A stretch of DNA of 64,000 nucleotides from Setaria digitata (lineage: Eukaryota > Nematoda > Chromadorea > Rhabditida > Setariidae), in assembly GCA_003640385.1 (NCBI GenBank), contig RCAB01000248.1:29251-93250 (forward strand), written 5' to 3'. The translations under genes and the position numbers were made by a program. This document shows, in pieces, positions 12,301 through 27,300 of the stretch. The notes beneath the pieces were generated by a model. It worked only from the letters and a program-made list of their open reading frames with translations. It searched no databases and had not been told where the DNA came from. Numbering within the stretch: the stretch's first letter is position 1; each line of letters opens with the position of its first letter.

Positions 12301-15300
12301 AAAAAATTATACTCTGGCTGTGCGAGCAACAGCGCCGAATTCGGAATATAAATCGGTTCCATCCGGATAATGTTCAATCATATATTCCGCTAAATGATAT
12401 GTTAACGTATGCTTGTAAACCGGATCCTTCACTTCGGATGCTTTTGTTAAATAATCCAATTGGAAGCCTTTAATCTGCAGTAAGAGAAAATAAATTTTTT
12501 AATTTAATAAATTTTTTAAACAGCAAAAAAAAATAATGTATGAAATGTTTCATGCCAATAGAACCTTTTAGACGATAATGAAGACAGTAACTTAAAATAA
12601 TTATAGCTGTAATTAGAAACTGCGAATAATTCCTAATCAAAGAGAATAAGGAACTCATTAAGACAGAATCGGTAAGAAGAAAATGAAATTGAAAATTCCA
12701 GAAGTTCAGAATCTATAGGATATAAGTGAAACTTGAAAATTCCAATTCAGAATCTGCACAGAAAGCAAAACTATTAGATACTATTTCCTTCTGAATCTTT
12801 AGATATTTATTTCGAAAAAGAAAAAAAAAAGAGAAACAAAAATAAAAAGTTTACGTTTGTTCCATTCAATGTATTCCCAATGATTAATAACATTCCCATA
12901 GCAGTACGAAAAGTTTTTGATTCTTCAACTTCCTTCATTGCCAACTGTAAATCCATCAACGGTTCGGCGATATCCTTAAAAATTATTCAGCAAATTTTAA
13001 TGAGATAAACAAATTCTTCACATATAAACCTGTAAAATAAACAAATATTGAGAAAAAAATTAATAAAAAAGGAATTCAGTAAATTAGCACCGAAAAATAT
13101 AAATTAAAACAAAGATTAAATTTTCATTTACAAAAAAAAAAAAAAAAAGAATTCAGCGTGAATNGAATTCAGCATGAATTTTGTACTGAAAAAACTAATT
13201 TCACTTGTAAGAAATATATTTCCTCATGTTATTTTATCCAAGAAAAAAAATGTTCTTTTAAAAACAAAAAAGAGAAGAAGAGTTTCCTGAAATTTAACAA
13301 GAAAGAAAAAAGTTACATTTGGGAAAATTTCAAAAAGAAATTTCCTCTTTTTTCTTCTTAGAATATTTCAGAAAATTTTTTCTTTTTTTTTTTTGCTTAG
13401 AAAAAAAAAAAAAAGAAAAAAAACAGATCCTTATATTTTGGAGATTTTAAAATTATTTCTCAAAATTTAATTATACATACATCAAAAAGAAATGCTTTCG
13501 TTTTTTCTCGAACATTTTAGGTGAAAAATTTCACAAACAAAAAAATTATGATCAAAAAATTTGTTACTTACTTTTTCACAATTTTTGTAGTCCAATGTAA
13601 ATACCCAAAGTCTAAGTCGTTCAAGTAAGCACGGAATTTGGGAAAGTTTGAGAAGAAATTGCTCAGCTTGTCCTAATGGCATATCCGGATGTTCCGCAAT
13701 TTTCAATTCAATTTGCTCAATTTCAGCCGGATTTGGCATCATCGTTGTGAGAATTTTCTCAATTCCTTCCTTATTTAGCACCATTGAATCAAACTTCTGA
13801 ATGAGTTAATTAATTATCAGCATACTTACACAAACATTTCATGAGGAAATGATAAAAGGGAAATGAAAAAAAGAATTAATTATCATTTCTCATTATCAAT
13901 AATTACCATGATAGCAGTTGGGATAACACTTATGGGTGGTAATTTTGTTAAACCGATATTGATAGCCTGAGAACGCTTTAATGGTAAAACTTGTAAAATT
14001 TGTACACGATGTTCTCCATTGAGCCGCTGAAAGAAAGACAAAAAATGAAATTATATTTTTCAGTAGTTATTTTTTAATAATTATTGAATAGTTTAAAAAG
14101 TGATGAGTAATTCTAAACAGCTTCTTCTTTTACCTCTGAATTACTTTCAATAATTAATTATTTTGAATAAATTAATAAATGAATCAATGAATCAAAACAT
14201 CAATTTAAAAAAAAAAAAATTTTAAGAAAGGTTTTTTTTTTTGTATTTTAAAATTGTTTTAGCAATTTCTCTTTTAAACCCTTTGTTGAAAGTAATAAAA
14301 ATTCATGATTTTCACATTTATATTTATCTTATATTATTTAGTATATAATTAGCGGCAATAAATGATTATCAATTCTGTAGGCAATAAAAAATACACAAAA
14401 TAGGAATTAAAAAAAAAAAAAATATTTTCAAATATAACGATTGGTATTTGTAGTATTTATTTGTGCCAATAAATATTGAAATGTGACAGTAAAAGAGATT
14501 CGGTTTTAAGGAGAAAAACGGAAAAACTTTTTGCATAATTTAAATTAAAAGAATTGATTATTTGAAATCGATGTCTCTCTAAGTTAACTTCATTTTAAAT
14601 AACTTTAATTAGAAAACTAAACTATTTCCTGAGCTAATCTAGAAAAATAAAATATTTCCTATGCTATAAGTAGCAAATTTTTAAATTAAAAGTGTTTTTA
14701 GTGTGTTTTTTTTTTTTCATCCTTCTTTTTTTTTTACATCAAATCCGTTGTTCTGAGAGTAAAATGGCTAAATAAGTGAACAATTGAATTTTCAAGTGTG
14801 CATGAAATTCCTAATTTCAGTTTTAAGAAGTATTAATTAACTAATTACTCTAACTATTCATTAGAACTTTCAGTAAGTTCGAAAATAAAATAATTATGAA
14901 AATTTCGAATTTTCACTTACGCTATTTACCTTGATCGTCGTAGTTTCTTTGGTTTTCTGTTCGAATAATTGCACCAACTTTTTGGCATCAATTTTTGGCA
15001 AATCCAATTTGTGCCAAAATGTTCCCATATTTTTTAGTGATGGTACCGGTGGCAATTCGGCTTGAGCTGGCTTCCAGTGCAATTTTAGTGTTCCGGTTTT
15101 TGATACTGAATTCAACAATAAGCAGGCGCAATGATCCAGAAAATTGTAATTCAACTTGGAGGATTTAAAATTGAAAGATTCTTTAAAAACAAAAAAAAGA
15201 AACAATGTTGACGTAAAAAACTAATTGCAGAATTAATTTAAAATTTTTAACAGCAGTTAGATGAATTTGAAAAATTTTTCACCTGGACTTGGATCACGAC

Positions 15301-18300
15301 CTGACTGACTTGAACTACCATTTGGAGCTAGAAAAGGTGGCGGTGGAGGTACACCTGGTGCACCACCACTAGGTAATAATGGTGGTGCGGGTGGTGGCCC
15401 TCTTTCAGGTGCTAAAAAAATTTAATTGAAAAAAATACGTAAGATTTTTAAATGAAATCAGTTATACTAAATTTACTTTATGTTTAAAGACTTTTTTTAT
15501 AGTTTGAAATTTTTGTCTAAATTCATTTTTGTTCTTGAAAAAAAAAGTTGATTTAAATCATCTTTTAACAATTTTTTTTGTTTTCCATCGAATTAATTTA
15601 TGGTTAAGATAATAACAACAACAAAAAAAAAGAGAAGAGCAAAAGCGCTTCAAAATGTAAACTTGTGTTAAAAATTTCCTAACAAATATTTATTCATAAA
15701 TTAGGAAATATAAAAAAAAAAAAAAAAAAACATTCCTAAATTTTCAATCAATTATGTGCAAATTTCAATTTCAATTTCATCAGCAATTATTACCTGGTGG
15801 AATTCCGCTACTAGCAACACCTGGTATTAAACCTTTTTCCTGGGCAATTGCGGCTAAACGTGCCATTACCAATGGATCTTGCTCATATTCATCTTTATGA
15901 AATTCCGAAAAGTCCAAGTCATTAATAATTAACGGCTTCGATTTGAAATTTTCGGCAGCCTAAATAAAAAATGCTAAGAATTTACAAAGAACCAGCAGTG
16001 CAGAAGTAATGAATTCAGCATATCTAAATCTATGGAAATATTTCACTCAACATTTCCACTAATGACTGTGTTGAAAATTCGTTTTCGTCAGCACAGCAAG
16101 ATTTTAATTACAAAATTTTTGATTTTTTTCATACTAATCAATTGTCAGTGTCTTTTGCTTTAATAAAGAAGGGATTTTTTTCGAAATTTTACTTCTATTT
16201 CTCCGATAAAATAGAAAGTAAAAATAGAATAGAAAGTTAAAATACTGGAAATAAACTAGAAAATTTGTTAATTGAAAAATCAAATAAAACCTTTTTCCAT
16301 AATATTTCAGCTTCATCTTGTTTCGGCTCAAATAACGCTGCATTCTGTTCACGTTTTAGCGCACGACGACGTAACTGCGCCGCAAACGCATTACCACCAC
16401 ATGCAGCGTCATCTTCATCATCAATGACCTGAAATTAATGTATTTCAAGAATTTATCCGAGAATTCGTGAATGAGTTTTCTGTCGAGAGAGGATTATGGA
16501 TGTGGGAGTACTGAAACTTCAGCATTATTCATTTGAGCTTTCCGTTGAAATATTTTGAAAAATTACTGAAATTAGAGAATTTTTTGCCTTTGTTTTAGGT
16601 GATGATATCTTTTTTGATTCCACTACTGGTTCCGGTTCTTTCTTAATCGGTTCCGGAAATTCCATTGTCTTGTTTTCAGTTGGTGAAAAAAGTGTAGCAG
16701 GAAATGATGGTGGTGGAGCTCGAACCTGAAAAATCAAAAATAAGAATTGAATCAGATCTTTTCACGTAATCATTTCAAACTTTTCTCCACTAGAACTTGT
16801 TCACAGGTTAATGCACGCATCATACGTTTAAATTACACACGTTTTACACGTTTGATAATCCGTAATAGATGTAGATTGCATTACAATTGTATTTTTATTT
16901 TTATCAGTGGTGTGCTGTAAATTACAATCAAACATTTCTTTCATCGAAATGTTTTGTTTATCAAAAAAAAAATATTTATCAGCAGTTTATCATCCGATTA
17001 CTGAAAATAAGTTCGAAAAGAAAAGAAGCAAAAAAAAGAAAAAAGCCAAACCGGTTTCTCTTCCGGTTCCACATTTTCATTACTTTCCAATTCCTTTTCA
17101 ACCGATTTCACCGGTGCCAATGATGGTTGCTGATTTGTCACTGACTCTTTTCCGTTACTGCTATATTGTAAGCTCTTTTCCTTTACTGCTATCTTCTAAA
17201 TAAATAAATTTTTTTACTTATTTTAAATTTCGTTTTTCATCTCAAATTCTAAATTTAATTCTCAATTCTAACTGAAAAGCAAAAAATCTTCCAAAATCGA
17301 AGAATAAATGCGCAAAAAAAATCAAAATAAAATTTTAATTTTTAATCTTTGTGGACTAATTTTTGCACCTGCCGTGATAATAAATTATCAATAACTTACT
17401 GCATTATCATTTTTTGATGATGAATCAGCATCTGCAACTTTTTTACGCCACGGTGGTATCACTTTTGGTGCATTATCAGCAACATTATTTGTGGTACCGT
17501 TAATGATACCAGTGGTAGGATTTGATATAGGCCTGTCAATACAGTAAATGAAATTAAAAAAAAAAAAGAGTGAAAAAAAAGTTATATAAATGATTAATTG
17601 TTTGTTGAGAAAATTTCCACTCAAAAACCAATTAATTAGTGATGCAATGATGAGACCATTTTAAACGGATAATTGAATTGCTATTTTAATGGAAAGAAAA
17701 TTAAATAAAAAAGGGAAAAATTATCACTAATTTTTACCTTTCTACAATTCAATTAATTGAAAGAGAAAAAATTCCAATTAAATTCCTTCTTTTCTTTCAT
17801 TTAAATTTTTTTTTTTTTTTTTTTAAAATTTTAAACTTCAAAACATACGATTCAAATTTTTCAATATTATTATTTACAGAGTTGATTTTGTGAAAATTGT
17901 AATGCTCCTGTTGACGTGCTAACGATTCTTGATGTCGTCGACGCATTGCTATCCTACGATCAGCAACTGGTGGTGTTTGAATCCTACAAATTAACACTCT
18001 CGAATGATAATTCAACCAGTACAAGGACGAGGAAGAATTATTGCTAACGTATATGTGGTTTGGATTAAAAGATAAAGAAAAACTAATATTAATAAATTGA
18101 ATATATATAGTAAGTGAAATAAAATATTTAAAATATTGATTAACTGTTTGTAGAAAAGTAAATAATATAATAATTAATAATAGTAATAAAATAATAATAA
18201 TAATAATCATAATCATAATAATATAATGATAATAGTAATTGTAGAGAAATAATTTTGGGAATTTTTAATTATACATTCAAATTTTTTAATTTGCTTTTTA

Positions 18301-21300
18301 TTAAGCGATTTTTTCCTTTTTCTTCACTGGTGAACTGTTGAATATCTATAATATAAATTTTTCATATGTTTTTTTATTTTCATATATATATATATTACCA
18401 TACTATTATAAAACAAAAAAAAAAAAATAGTCTGATTTAATTATTGCCTCTTTTTCCTGTATTTAAATTTATACGGCCAATTATGTACGAATATTGAAAT
18501 AAAAAAAAAAACATATCGTAAATTGATGATGAGAAGAAAATAAATTAATAACTGTTTGAAACAATACCTTTATTGTATTTTAGTAATAATTTGACCACTG
18601 TTTTCAATTGTCTTCCTCATATTAATTAAATTATTACCTCATTTTAACGATACTTTCATCGCTACTCTCTGCTTCATCCTCCTGTTTCAATACCTTTTCG
18701 TAAAGTTTGCATTGATCTTTGAGATCTTTATGGCCAAGTTTTAACATATGCCTCATTGCATCTTCCAGGCCCTGTGATTCCAGTGAATCTACGAGATCGT
18801 AATACGTATCCTGAATTTGAAAAATATTTCAAAAGGATCTTTAAAACCACTTGAAATGATGCGATCGTAATAAATAGCATAAAACAGCAACTTCTAATTT
18901 TTCAAAAAAAAAAAAAAAAGATAATTATTATTACTGATAAAATTAAAGCATATAACCGAAATGTGCTATCAGCTCATTCAATGTTTCAAAATCAAAGTGA
19001 AATTCTTCAGTCCCTAATATCGTCTAATTGTCTATTCAGAAAATTAGAAATTTTTGTGAATATATGATTCTTATTTTTCCTAAAATTTGTAATTTATTTC
19101 AAAAAATCTGTTAAATCAAACAGAAACTCAAATAAACAGAAAAAAATTTGTTAAATCAAATTAATTAATAATAAACAATAAGTATCACTAATGTGTTTGA
19201 TATTTGATAATCATGTATTATATTTACATTTAACATTTATTAACATTTACTTAACATCTACATTTACTTGAACAAGCAGTTTTTATTCACTTCCAAAGAA
19301 AAAATAATCAGTTAAATTAAAACTTTTGAAAATATCAATATTCATAATTATACCTGATCTGCGACACCATTTAGTGTTTTGTTAATGACAGTCATACCAT
19401 AAGTAAGCATTTCAACATCATTTGCATCTTTTTCATTAAGTACCTTCATCAGTGCAAACCAATCCGGTCGATCTAATTTTCAAAACAAATTTAATCAAAT
19501 TTTAACCAAATTTGCATAATTTCATGTTTGCCTCAAAAAAAAAGAAAATTATCTAAAAATAATAAAAATACCATCATATCACATCAGAGGTCATGTAAGA
19601 AACGATGAAAAACATAATTACACTCTTGACATTCATTCTTTCTTCTGTTTTTATTTAGGAAAAAATAAGAGGAACGAAAAAATAAACATACTATTAGCTT
19701 TTTCAACCACTCTTGACACTCATTCATTCTTTTTTTTTTTTTTTTGTTTTTATTAATGAAAAATAAATAAATAAGAGGAAGGAAAAAACAAACATACTAT
19801 TAGCTTTGTCAACATTGGTGACAGCCGTCATTAGCAATAACGCATTATGATCCGTATATTCAATAAATACCAATAATAATTTCAATGCTGTTTTCACAAC
19901 TAGTCGATACTGAAATTAATTAAAATTAAGAACCGGACCGTTCTATATATATAGAACTTATATATCAAACTATTCAAATAAAATTTGATTTGTTAATTAT
20001 GATATGCATTCTTTAGAAACTTTTTCAAGTTATCAAACATAAATCATCTTGAACTTTAATTTTTCTTCTAGACAGTTTCTTTCAGCCTAGTCTAATATTA
20101 TTTTTAACTCCTCTTATTTTCTAAATTTTTATATAATATATAAAAATAAATGAACAGAAAAAATTTGCTCTCCAGAAATAAAAAAAAAGCTGTAAAATTT
20201 TAATTTCTCTAAGAAAATTTCCAACGAGACATAATGTTTTAATGACTAATTAATAATAATTTCGCAATTAATCAACAAGGCGCATTTTATAAATATTTCA
20301 ATTTTTTGCTCAACATTGCTTTGTGCAATTAATGAATGATAATTTTTAGCAAACAAAAATTGTTTTTGCATAAACTTATAATGAATATTATTTCATGCAA
20401 AATTAAGAATATGCATTCGAGTAAAGAAATGGAAATTTGGCAATCCTCAACTTTCACTAAGCCTAATCATATTATCATCTAATTAATTACTAATAATTGT
20501 ATTTGTAAATAAGAATAAATTAACTAAATTCAAGAAAAAATACTGAACTAATATTTTAGTGTCATTTAAAAGAACGTGAAACAAAATAAAGTTTAAAATT
20601 TGCTAAAATCAAATTTCTTTTCTTTTAAATAGACTTATTTAAAAGGTAAAGTTAACGTTATTTTACTCGCTTTTTCGGCAACATAAAGAAAAAAAATTAG
20701 TTAATGCTGTGAAATTTAATTAATTGTTGAATTTTTTCTTTTAAATTTACAATAAACTAAAGACCAATAACAAACCGGCGAATCAAGCAATTCATAAAGC
20801 CACTGAATCGTTTCGATATGAGCAATGATACCATTCATGCCATCAACATAAAGCATTACTTGGCCTAATGCTAGAAATAATTTAAATTTTAATTTTGAGT
20901 TAAATTTTGCCATCAATTTCTTATCAGTTTATCAAAAATGATAATCTTTCACATATCATATGCAGAAAATAAAAGCCAGAAATGAATGAAAACTGATCAG
21001 TCAGAAATTGATTTCGCAATTTTATCATACAATAATCTCTGCTGTTATTTATCAGTCATTATCATTTCTTTCTGACCAATTATATTCTATAAGTTTTGCT
21101 AATTATTTTTTCTCGAAACTGAAAAAAATCAAAAAATCATTTTAAATATATAAATTGTTAAATTGTAAATGTAATGTATTTCATCAGTCTTACAAATTCC
21201 TACTCATCTAATCAAGTTAATTAGTAGCGATTTACCTCTAAGGATGTAGTTCTGATGATTTTGATCAGCTTTTCTCCCAAGTTTAATCATACATTCTAAG

Positions 21301-24300
21301 CCACCGTCTTGTACAAATTCATGTACCAAATCCTTATCATCCTATCAATAATCATTGATAAATTGATTGTGAAAATGAATCCAGCCACATTTTTTTCAAG
21401 AATTAATTTGCCTAATTTAATTTGTTAAAATAATTTAAGGAAAAAAATTGTTTTTTTTTAGTGTGCAAGAAGAAAAGTTTTCTTTTTTTGAAATTTATTA
21501 CTTGAAAAATTTGCTTTAATGAGAAAAGTGCTCTTCGTTGATCACGACCATTTGAATTCAATAATTTATCTGTAAATTAATTAATTGCTATTTTTAAATG
21601 CGAGTTTGAAATTGTGAAAAATTTTTTATTAAACTTTTTTTCGAAATATTTCTGTAATTAATGAAGTTTCAATAAATAAAATAAACTATATTTTAAATTA
21701 CATACCAATTATCGTTTTAACTCGAAGACCCGTTTGGGTACGTACTACCAAACTATTTCGCCTTCTGCAAAAAAATAAAAAATAAAAATAAAAGTGGAAA
21801 AAAATTATGAAATTAAGAAAAGAAAAAAAAGGAATTGAATGATAAATTGATAATTATTTAGCAGTTTATTTCCAAATTTGATATCGTACATTTTTTTTTT
21901 TGCCATCATTAATTTTAATTCCTCCAGTTACTTGTGATACTGTAAAAATTAAGTCAAATTTGAATGATTTATGCTCATTTAAAATAGCTTTAAACTTTTC
22001 CCATTTTTCCATTTTTTTAGTCTTATCTGGCGTGGAAAATTTGTGCAATAAAAGAATGCAAGAAGCAATTATTGCAGCTCAGTAGTGTAAATTAACTTAA
22101 TTAATAACTTAATTAGCTAATTATTCAATACATACAAAATGGCATGGATTTATGTGATAATAAAACTTAATTTTGTGCAATATGCGATTTTTAATCAAAG
22201 TTGAAAGTTTGTAAATTCATTTTCGGAAACTTGAAAACGAAGCTAATTAGATGGAAAATGTAATTTCAGCAGACGAATTCAGAAAAACTTGAAATTTGAT
22301 GAAAAAGCACCTCACGATGGGATTTTCTGCTATTATTAAATCCTCATCTGCGAGGTTAAATGCATCACACGGTAAATTAATTGAACTGCGCCATTTCCCA
22401 GACATCCGAATGTCCGGACTAATTTCCACTGTATCAACTGAACCTTTCCGGAAGTCAGTTCCAGTTCTGGAATCACTATTATGATCAGAGCTATTACGAC
22501 AATTATTTGGAGCGGCTAATCTTGAGCTACCCATAATTGGGCATGCTTTCCGTACTGATTTAACTGTTGCACTTGACATTTGTTCCGAATTTTTCGTCTG
22601 TAATAGACCGGTAAGAGTTTCCTGATAAGTTCGGGTTGGTTTCGGCGGTGGCGTGAAGTTCATCCGGAAAAGATGTGGACTACTGGATCGTAATACGGTG
22701 GGTTTCTGAACCGATACCGTTGCAGAATCATTAATGGTGGAAAATCGTCGTGTAGAGATTAATCGTTTCGATGCTAAATCATCATCAATTCCGGTTTCAC
22801 GAACAACCGGTGGTCCATCAACTGATGAGCTAAACCATGGTTTTCTCGGTAGCTCTCTCACTGTTCTACGCTTCAACGAATCATTTCCACTGAGATTTTT
22901 TTGCGCACTAGTTAAACTATCAGTTGGCCAATCATTTAACGTCGAGCAGGCTACTGTCATCCGTCTTGGCCTAATTACCTTTAATACTGATTTTGTTGTT
23001 GGTCTAATTGTTGCTGCTGTTGTTGTTATTGTACGTGGTATCGTTTCATTCTTAATATCACATTTCGCTATTTCCCATTTAATATCAACGGATGAATTTG
23101 GTGCTGCAAATGGTACCGCTGATACAGTGCCACCTGTTGATGATGACAAAGTTTTGGCTTTTCTAGGTGCTGTATCGGTAAATCGACGAAGTGTGGTGGT
23201 AGCTTTCATCTTTGCGACATCGCGGGAATTGCAAGAATCAGAGGAATCGCGGGAATCACGAATCATTTCCTTATCACAATAAATGGGTCGCGCTACACAG
23301 CTAGCTGCATTGTTGAGTATTGAAGTTGAATTAATCGCAGGTGTAAATTTCATCATCGAGATATTGCTGCTATTATTAATGCTACTGTTGGTCGATGATG
23401 ATGCAGGCAGTGATTTTGCTTTAGCAGTATCATCGAAGATATTTCGGGAATTATGCCTAAAGTCACCGGATAGCGTCTTGCAGAGTGTTTTAGACGATGA
23501 AGATGGTGATGATGATGAGGAAACAGTGGAGGAGTTATTACTAAACCTGTATTCATCAGAATTAATTGTACTGTTTGATTTCAATTGATATTGACGCAAA
23601 GGTTTCACGGCTAACGGTAAATGAGTATTTACAGGTAAATCTGAGGTAGTAATTAAATTAGTTGCTGGAGCAGAAGGACGATATGCATCAGCTTCAGCAG
23701 TATGAACTTCCGATTGCAATTTGGAATTTTGAATTTCGCTATAACATTTGCCAACAAGTGGTTCCGAAATATTTCGCCTTTTTCGTTCCAAAATTTCGCT
23801 CATTTCAATTTCAACAATTGGTAAAATTTCAATTTCCTTTCTTTTAAGCGATTGAAAGACTGAAATTTCAAATTCTCAATTTCAGTTTCAATCACTAATT
23901 CTTGAATATTACAGAAAGAATGACAAACGACAGTGATTCAATTCAGGTCAATCATTCTCGAAGTTCATTGAATGCACTGATAGAGAATTAAGAATTAGTA
24001 AATTGTCGATTTTGATGAGTCCCTGTTGTTAGAATATGTTCGACAATTCTCTGATGTTGAATCTTGAAGTGATAATTCACGTGAATGATAATTTCTATGG
24101 AAATTTCACGAACACTTAAAATGATAACACGCATGAAGCAGCTTATACTTTTAATTACACTTCTGTTTCATATCTTTCTCAATCTGCTTTTTGTTTTACA
24201 CTTCTCTTATTACTTAATTAATTATCATTTTTTCTTTTTGTATTTAGAAATACTGAAACGTTAAATTAAAATAATATTTTTCCAGTCGTGTGGTAATTTC

Positions 24301-27300
24301 GTGATGGAGGCAGTGGTAATGCGGATTCTGTAGCGACAATACCTGGCTGAAGTTCTGTTTCGACTTAGTCTAGCTAATCATTTCTAAGAAATCAAAAAAA
24401 AAAAAAGAAAAAAAGGAAAAGAGAAAAACTGATCATCACAAGAAAACGATATTAAATGAACCTAGTGATAAGTGATCGAGTTAAATATCAGTACGGTCAT
24501 CAGCGCGCACTAATTCATAACATTACATAGTTCTAGTTTACAGTAAATTAATTAATTAGACAATTTTAAAAGTGAATTCATGCCATTTCAGAACAAAAAA
24601 AAAAAACGAACTTCCTTATCTTTTGATTCAAAAAAAAAGACTGTTTCAAAAAGTTTTAAAAGGGTTATTAAATACGTCAAGAAAAAGGCAATTGAAAAAT
24701 CGAAACTGCAAGTAGAACAATAAAATTCAACGTAAATAGTAATTAAAAAAAAAATTAGTAGGATTAAATTGACCCGTTTAACAAAATAAAATACATCAAA
24801 ATTACTAACAATGATTTAAAAAAGGAAAATTTTTAAATGATGAATGAATCATGAAATAAATCAGCTCTTATCATATTTTAATGATAATGATGAATTAGAC
24901 AATGGAAATTTTTTTCCAAAAATTATTAAAAAAAAAGGAAAGAAAATATTAAAGAAAATAATCATTTGAGCTTCTTATTCACATATTTTTTTTCTTTTGA
25001 AACTATTACTGACCATTTGAGATGTCGCATTAATTTCGATCACATTTTAAAAAAAAAAAACAACAGAAAAAAAAAAAGAAAAACTGAAAGCAAACAGTGA
25101 TAACGAAAGTTTAAGACTTAATGATAGTAAATAAATACCATTTATTATTTCTACTGATATCACATCACAGATATGAGAGAGATAAAGAGTGATATGAAAC
25201 CATTTAAAATATGATCAATTAACTACTACTTTGATAGGAGTTTTTTTTTTTTTTTTAAGTATTACGTGAAATTATTCATAATTGCAATCACATTTGTTAC
25301 TTTTCATCTCTATGATAATGAATAATTAATAAAATCAAGAATTTCGAAAATTTAAAATCTTATTAATCTGGAGAAAAAAAAAAGGAAATTAAAACTCAAT
25401 TAAAAAAAAAAAAAAAAAAGGAAAAAAAAAGTACTATATTTAATCAAAAAGAAAAAGAAAAATAATAGTTTCAAAAGATCATCAATGCAATATAATTGCT
25501 AGTTACTCAATAAACAAAAAAAAAATTAAAGTTTAAAAAAATGCAGCAGGCAAAAATACAACCAATGTTGTTTATTTAATAGTATAAAAAAACATGTTTC
25601 TTGCTGTTTAATGATATAAAATATTATTATCGCATTGTAATTTAAAATCAAAATCTGTTGTGATAATGTAAAAAAAAAAAATTTCTATTTTTATTATTAA
25701 GGAAATATTATTGCATTGTGTACCAAAAGTTCAATAAAAAAATCAATTTCGAAAAACAAAAACGGAAAATGATACTTTCAAATGTAAATGTTACATATTA
25801 ATTCCTATCATCTGTTATTCATGCCGTGGAAATAATAATTCAAACATTTGTCAAAAAAAGTAAATGGATTAATTAAGAATCGAACATTTCGTATGATCAA
25901 ATTTCATTTATATATATATATATATATATAAATGTATATAAATGAAAAAAACAATCGAAATATACCATCAAAAGCTTCCAAGATTACGGGNATAATTTTT
26001 AAAATAATGAATAAATTAGGAATCGTATAATCGAATCGGTAATTATAGCCAATTAGATGAGGCGTCAAATTAGAAATATTTGCTTAAGTGATAATAAAAA
26101 TCATTGATAATTTTAATAAATGATTAAATTATAATAATTAATGGAATGGATGAAAAGCAGAGGTCAAAATAGGAGATAATCTGAATGAAGAAGGATAGAA
26201 CAAGGTGGTACAGTGAAAGAAATGTGAAATTTAACATTTGGAATTCAGATTTACCCATAAAGGCACCCCGCTGCTTGCCGATGAAAGATTTAATTGGGGC
26301 CAGATCGATAAACTGATCAAGAAGTATACTCAAAGGGCATGAAACAGGGGAGGAATGATAAGAATCGCTGTTATCATTCAAAATGATCAACATACAATAT
26401 CACTATCAGTAATGTAATTTAATTAGTCAATTAAAAGTAACAATCAAAAGAAGTAATGGTGATAAAAATATTTTAATAATAATAGTAAAAATAATAGTGG
26501 TAAATAATACTCAACAAAAATAATAAAAAAATAACAAGTGAAAAAAAAAAAGAAAAATGGAAATAATAAAAGTAAATAATAGTAAATAATAAATAATGGT
26601 AAATTATAATAAACAATAATAAATAGCAATAAATAATAATTGTTAACAGTAACAAATATAACAGCACAAAATAATTGTAATAGTAAATAATAACACTGAA
26701 TGATTAAAATAGAAAAAAAATTAGAGAATAACTATAATGATAATAATAATAATAATAATAGTACTGATGTTGAAGTAATAGTTATAGTAATATTAAGGCT
26801 GATATCATTTATATTAAATAGTGCAATGGTTAAAATGAATCAAAATACGGACATCCCTTCATATCGTCATAAATTGTGTCATCGCTATCATAACACGAAA
26901 TCACCCGCTTATCATCTCTTATCTTTCTCTTTATTGTTTCATTTACAACAGTCCTCCTATTCGCTTCATTCCTCTATCATAACTTTAATATTTGAATTCC
27001 GATTTAATTTTAAATTCAAATAAGGATTTTTAATAGTCTATGCAGTGTTAAAGTTTTCCACAATTAACATATTTTATGATGTTTTGAAAAAAAAAAGACT
27101 AAAATTGCTGCTGGATAAAAGGAGAAATGGAAAAGGGAAGTATACTTCTAAGGCGTATTTTAATAATTCAAGAAATTTTTTCTGAGCACTTCTTCTTTGC
27201 TTAGTTTGCTTTTCCTTTCACACAAAAAGAGAGGGAGAGAGAGAGAAAGGATAGAGAGTGAAAAAAAAAAAAAAAACTAAGATTAATTCCTGACTTGAGT

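Noticed and set aside
22734..23588. Long plus-strand open frames (182 and 101 codons, same frame) opposite the formin alternative exon
   Set aside because: They are antisense shadows of the 497-codon exon, whose codon use keeps the opposite frame open. They have no splice structure or family resemblance of their own.
26444..26667. Overlapping hydrophobic Leu/Ile/Tyr/Phe open frames
   Set aside because: They are translations of AAT/TAA trinucleotide-rich sequence, not transmembrane proteins.
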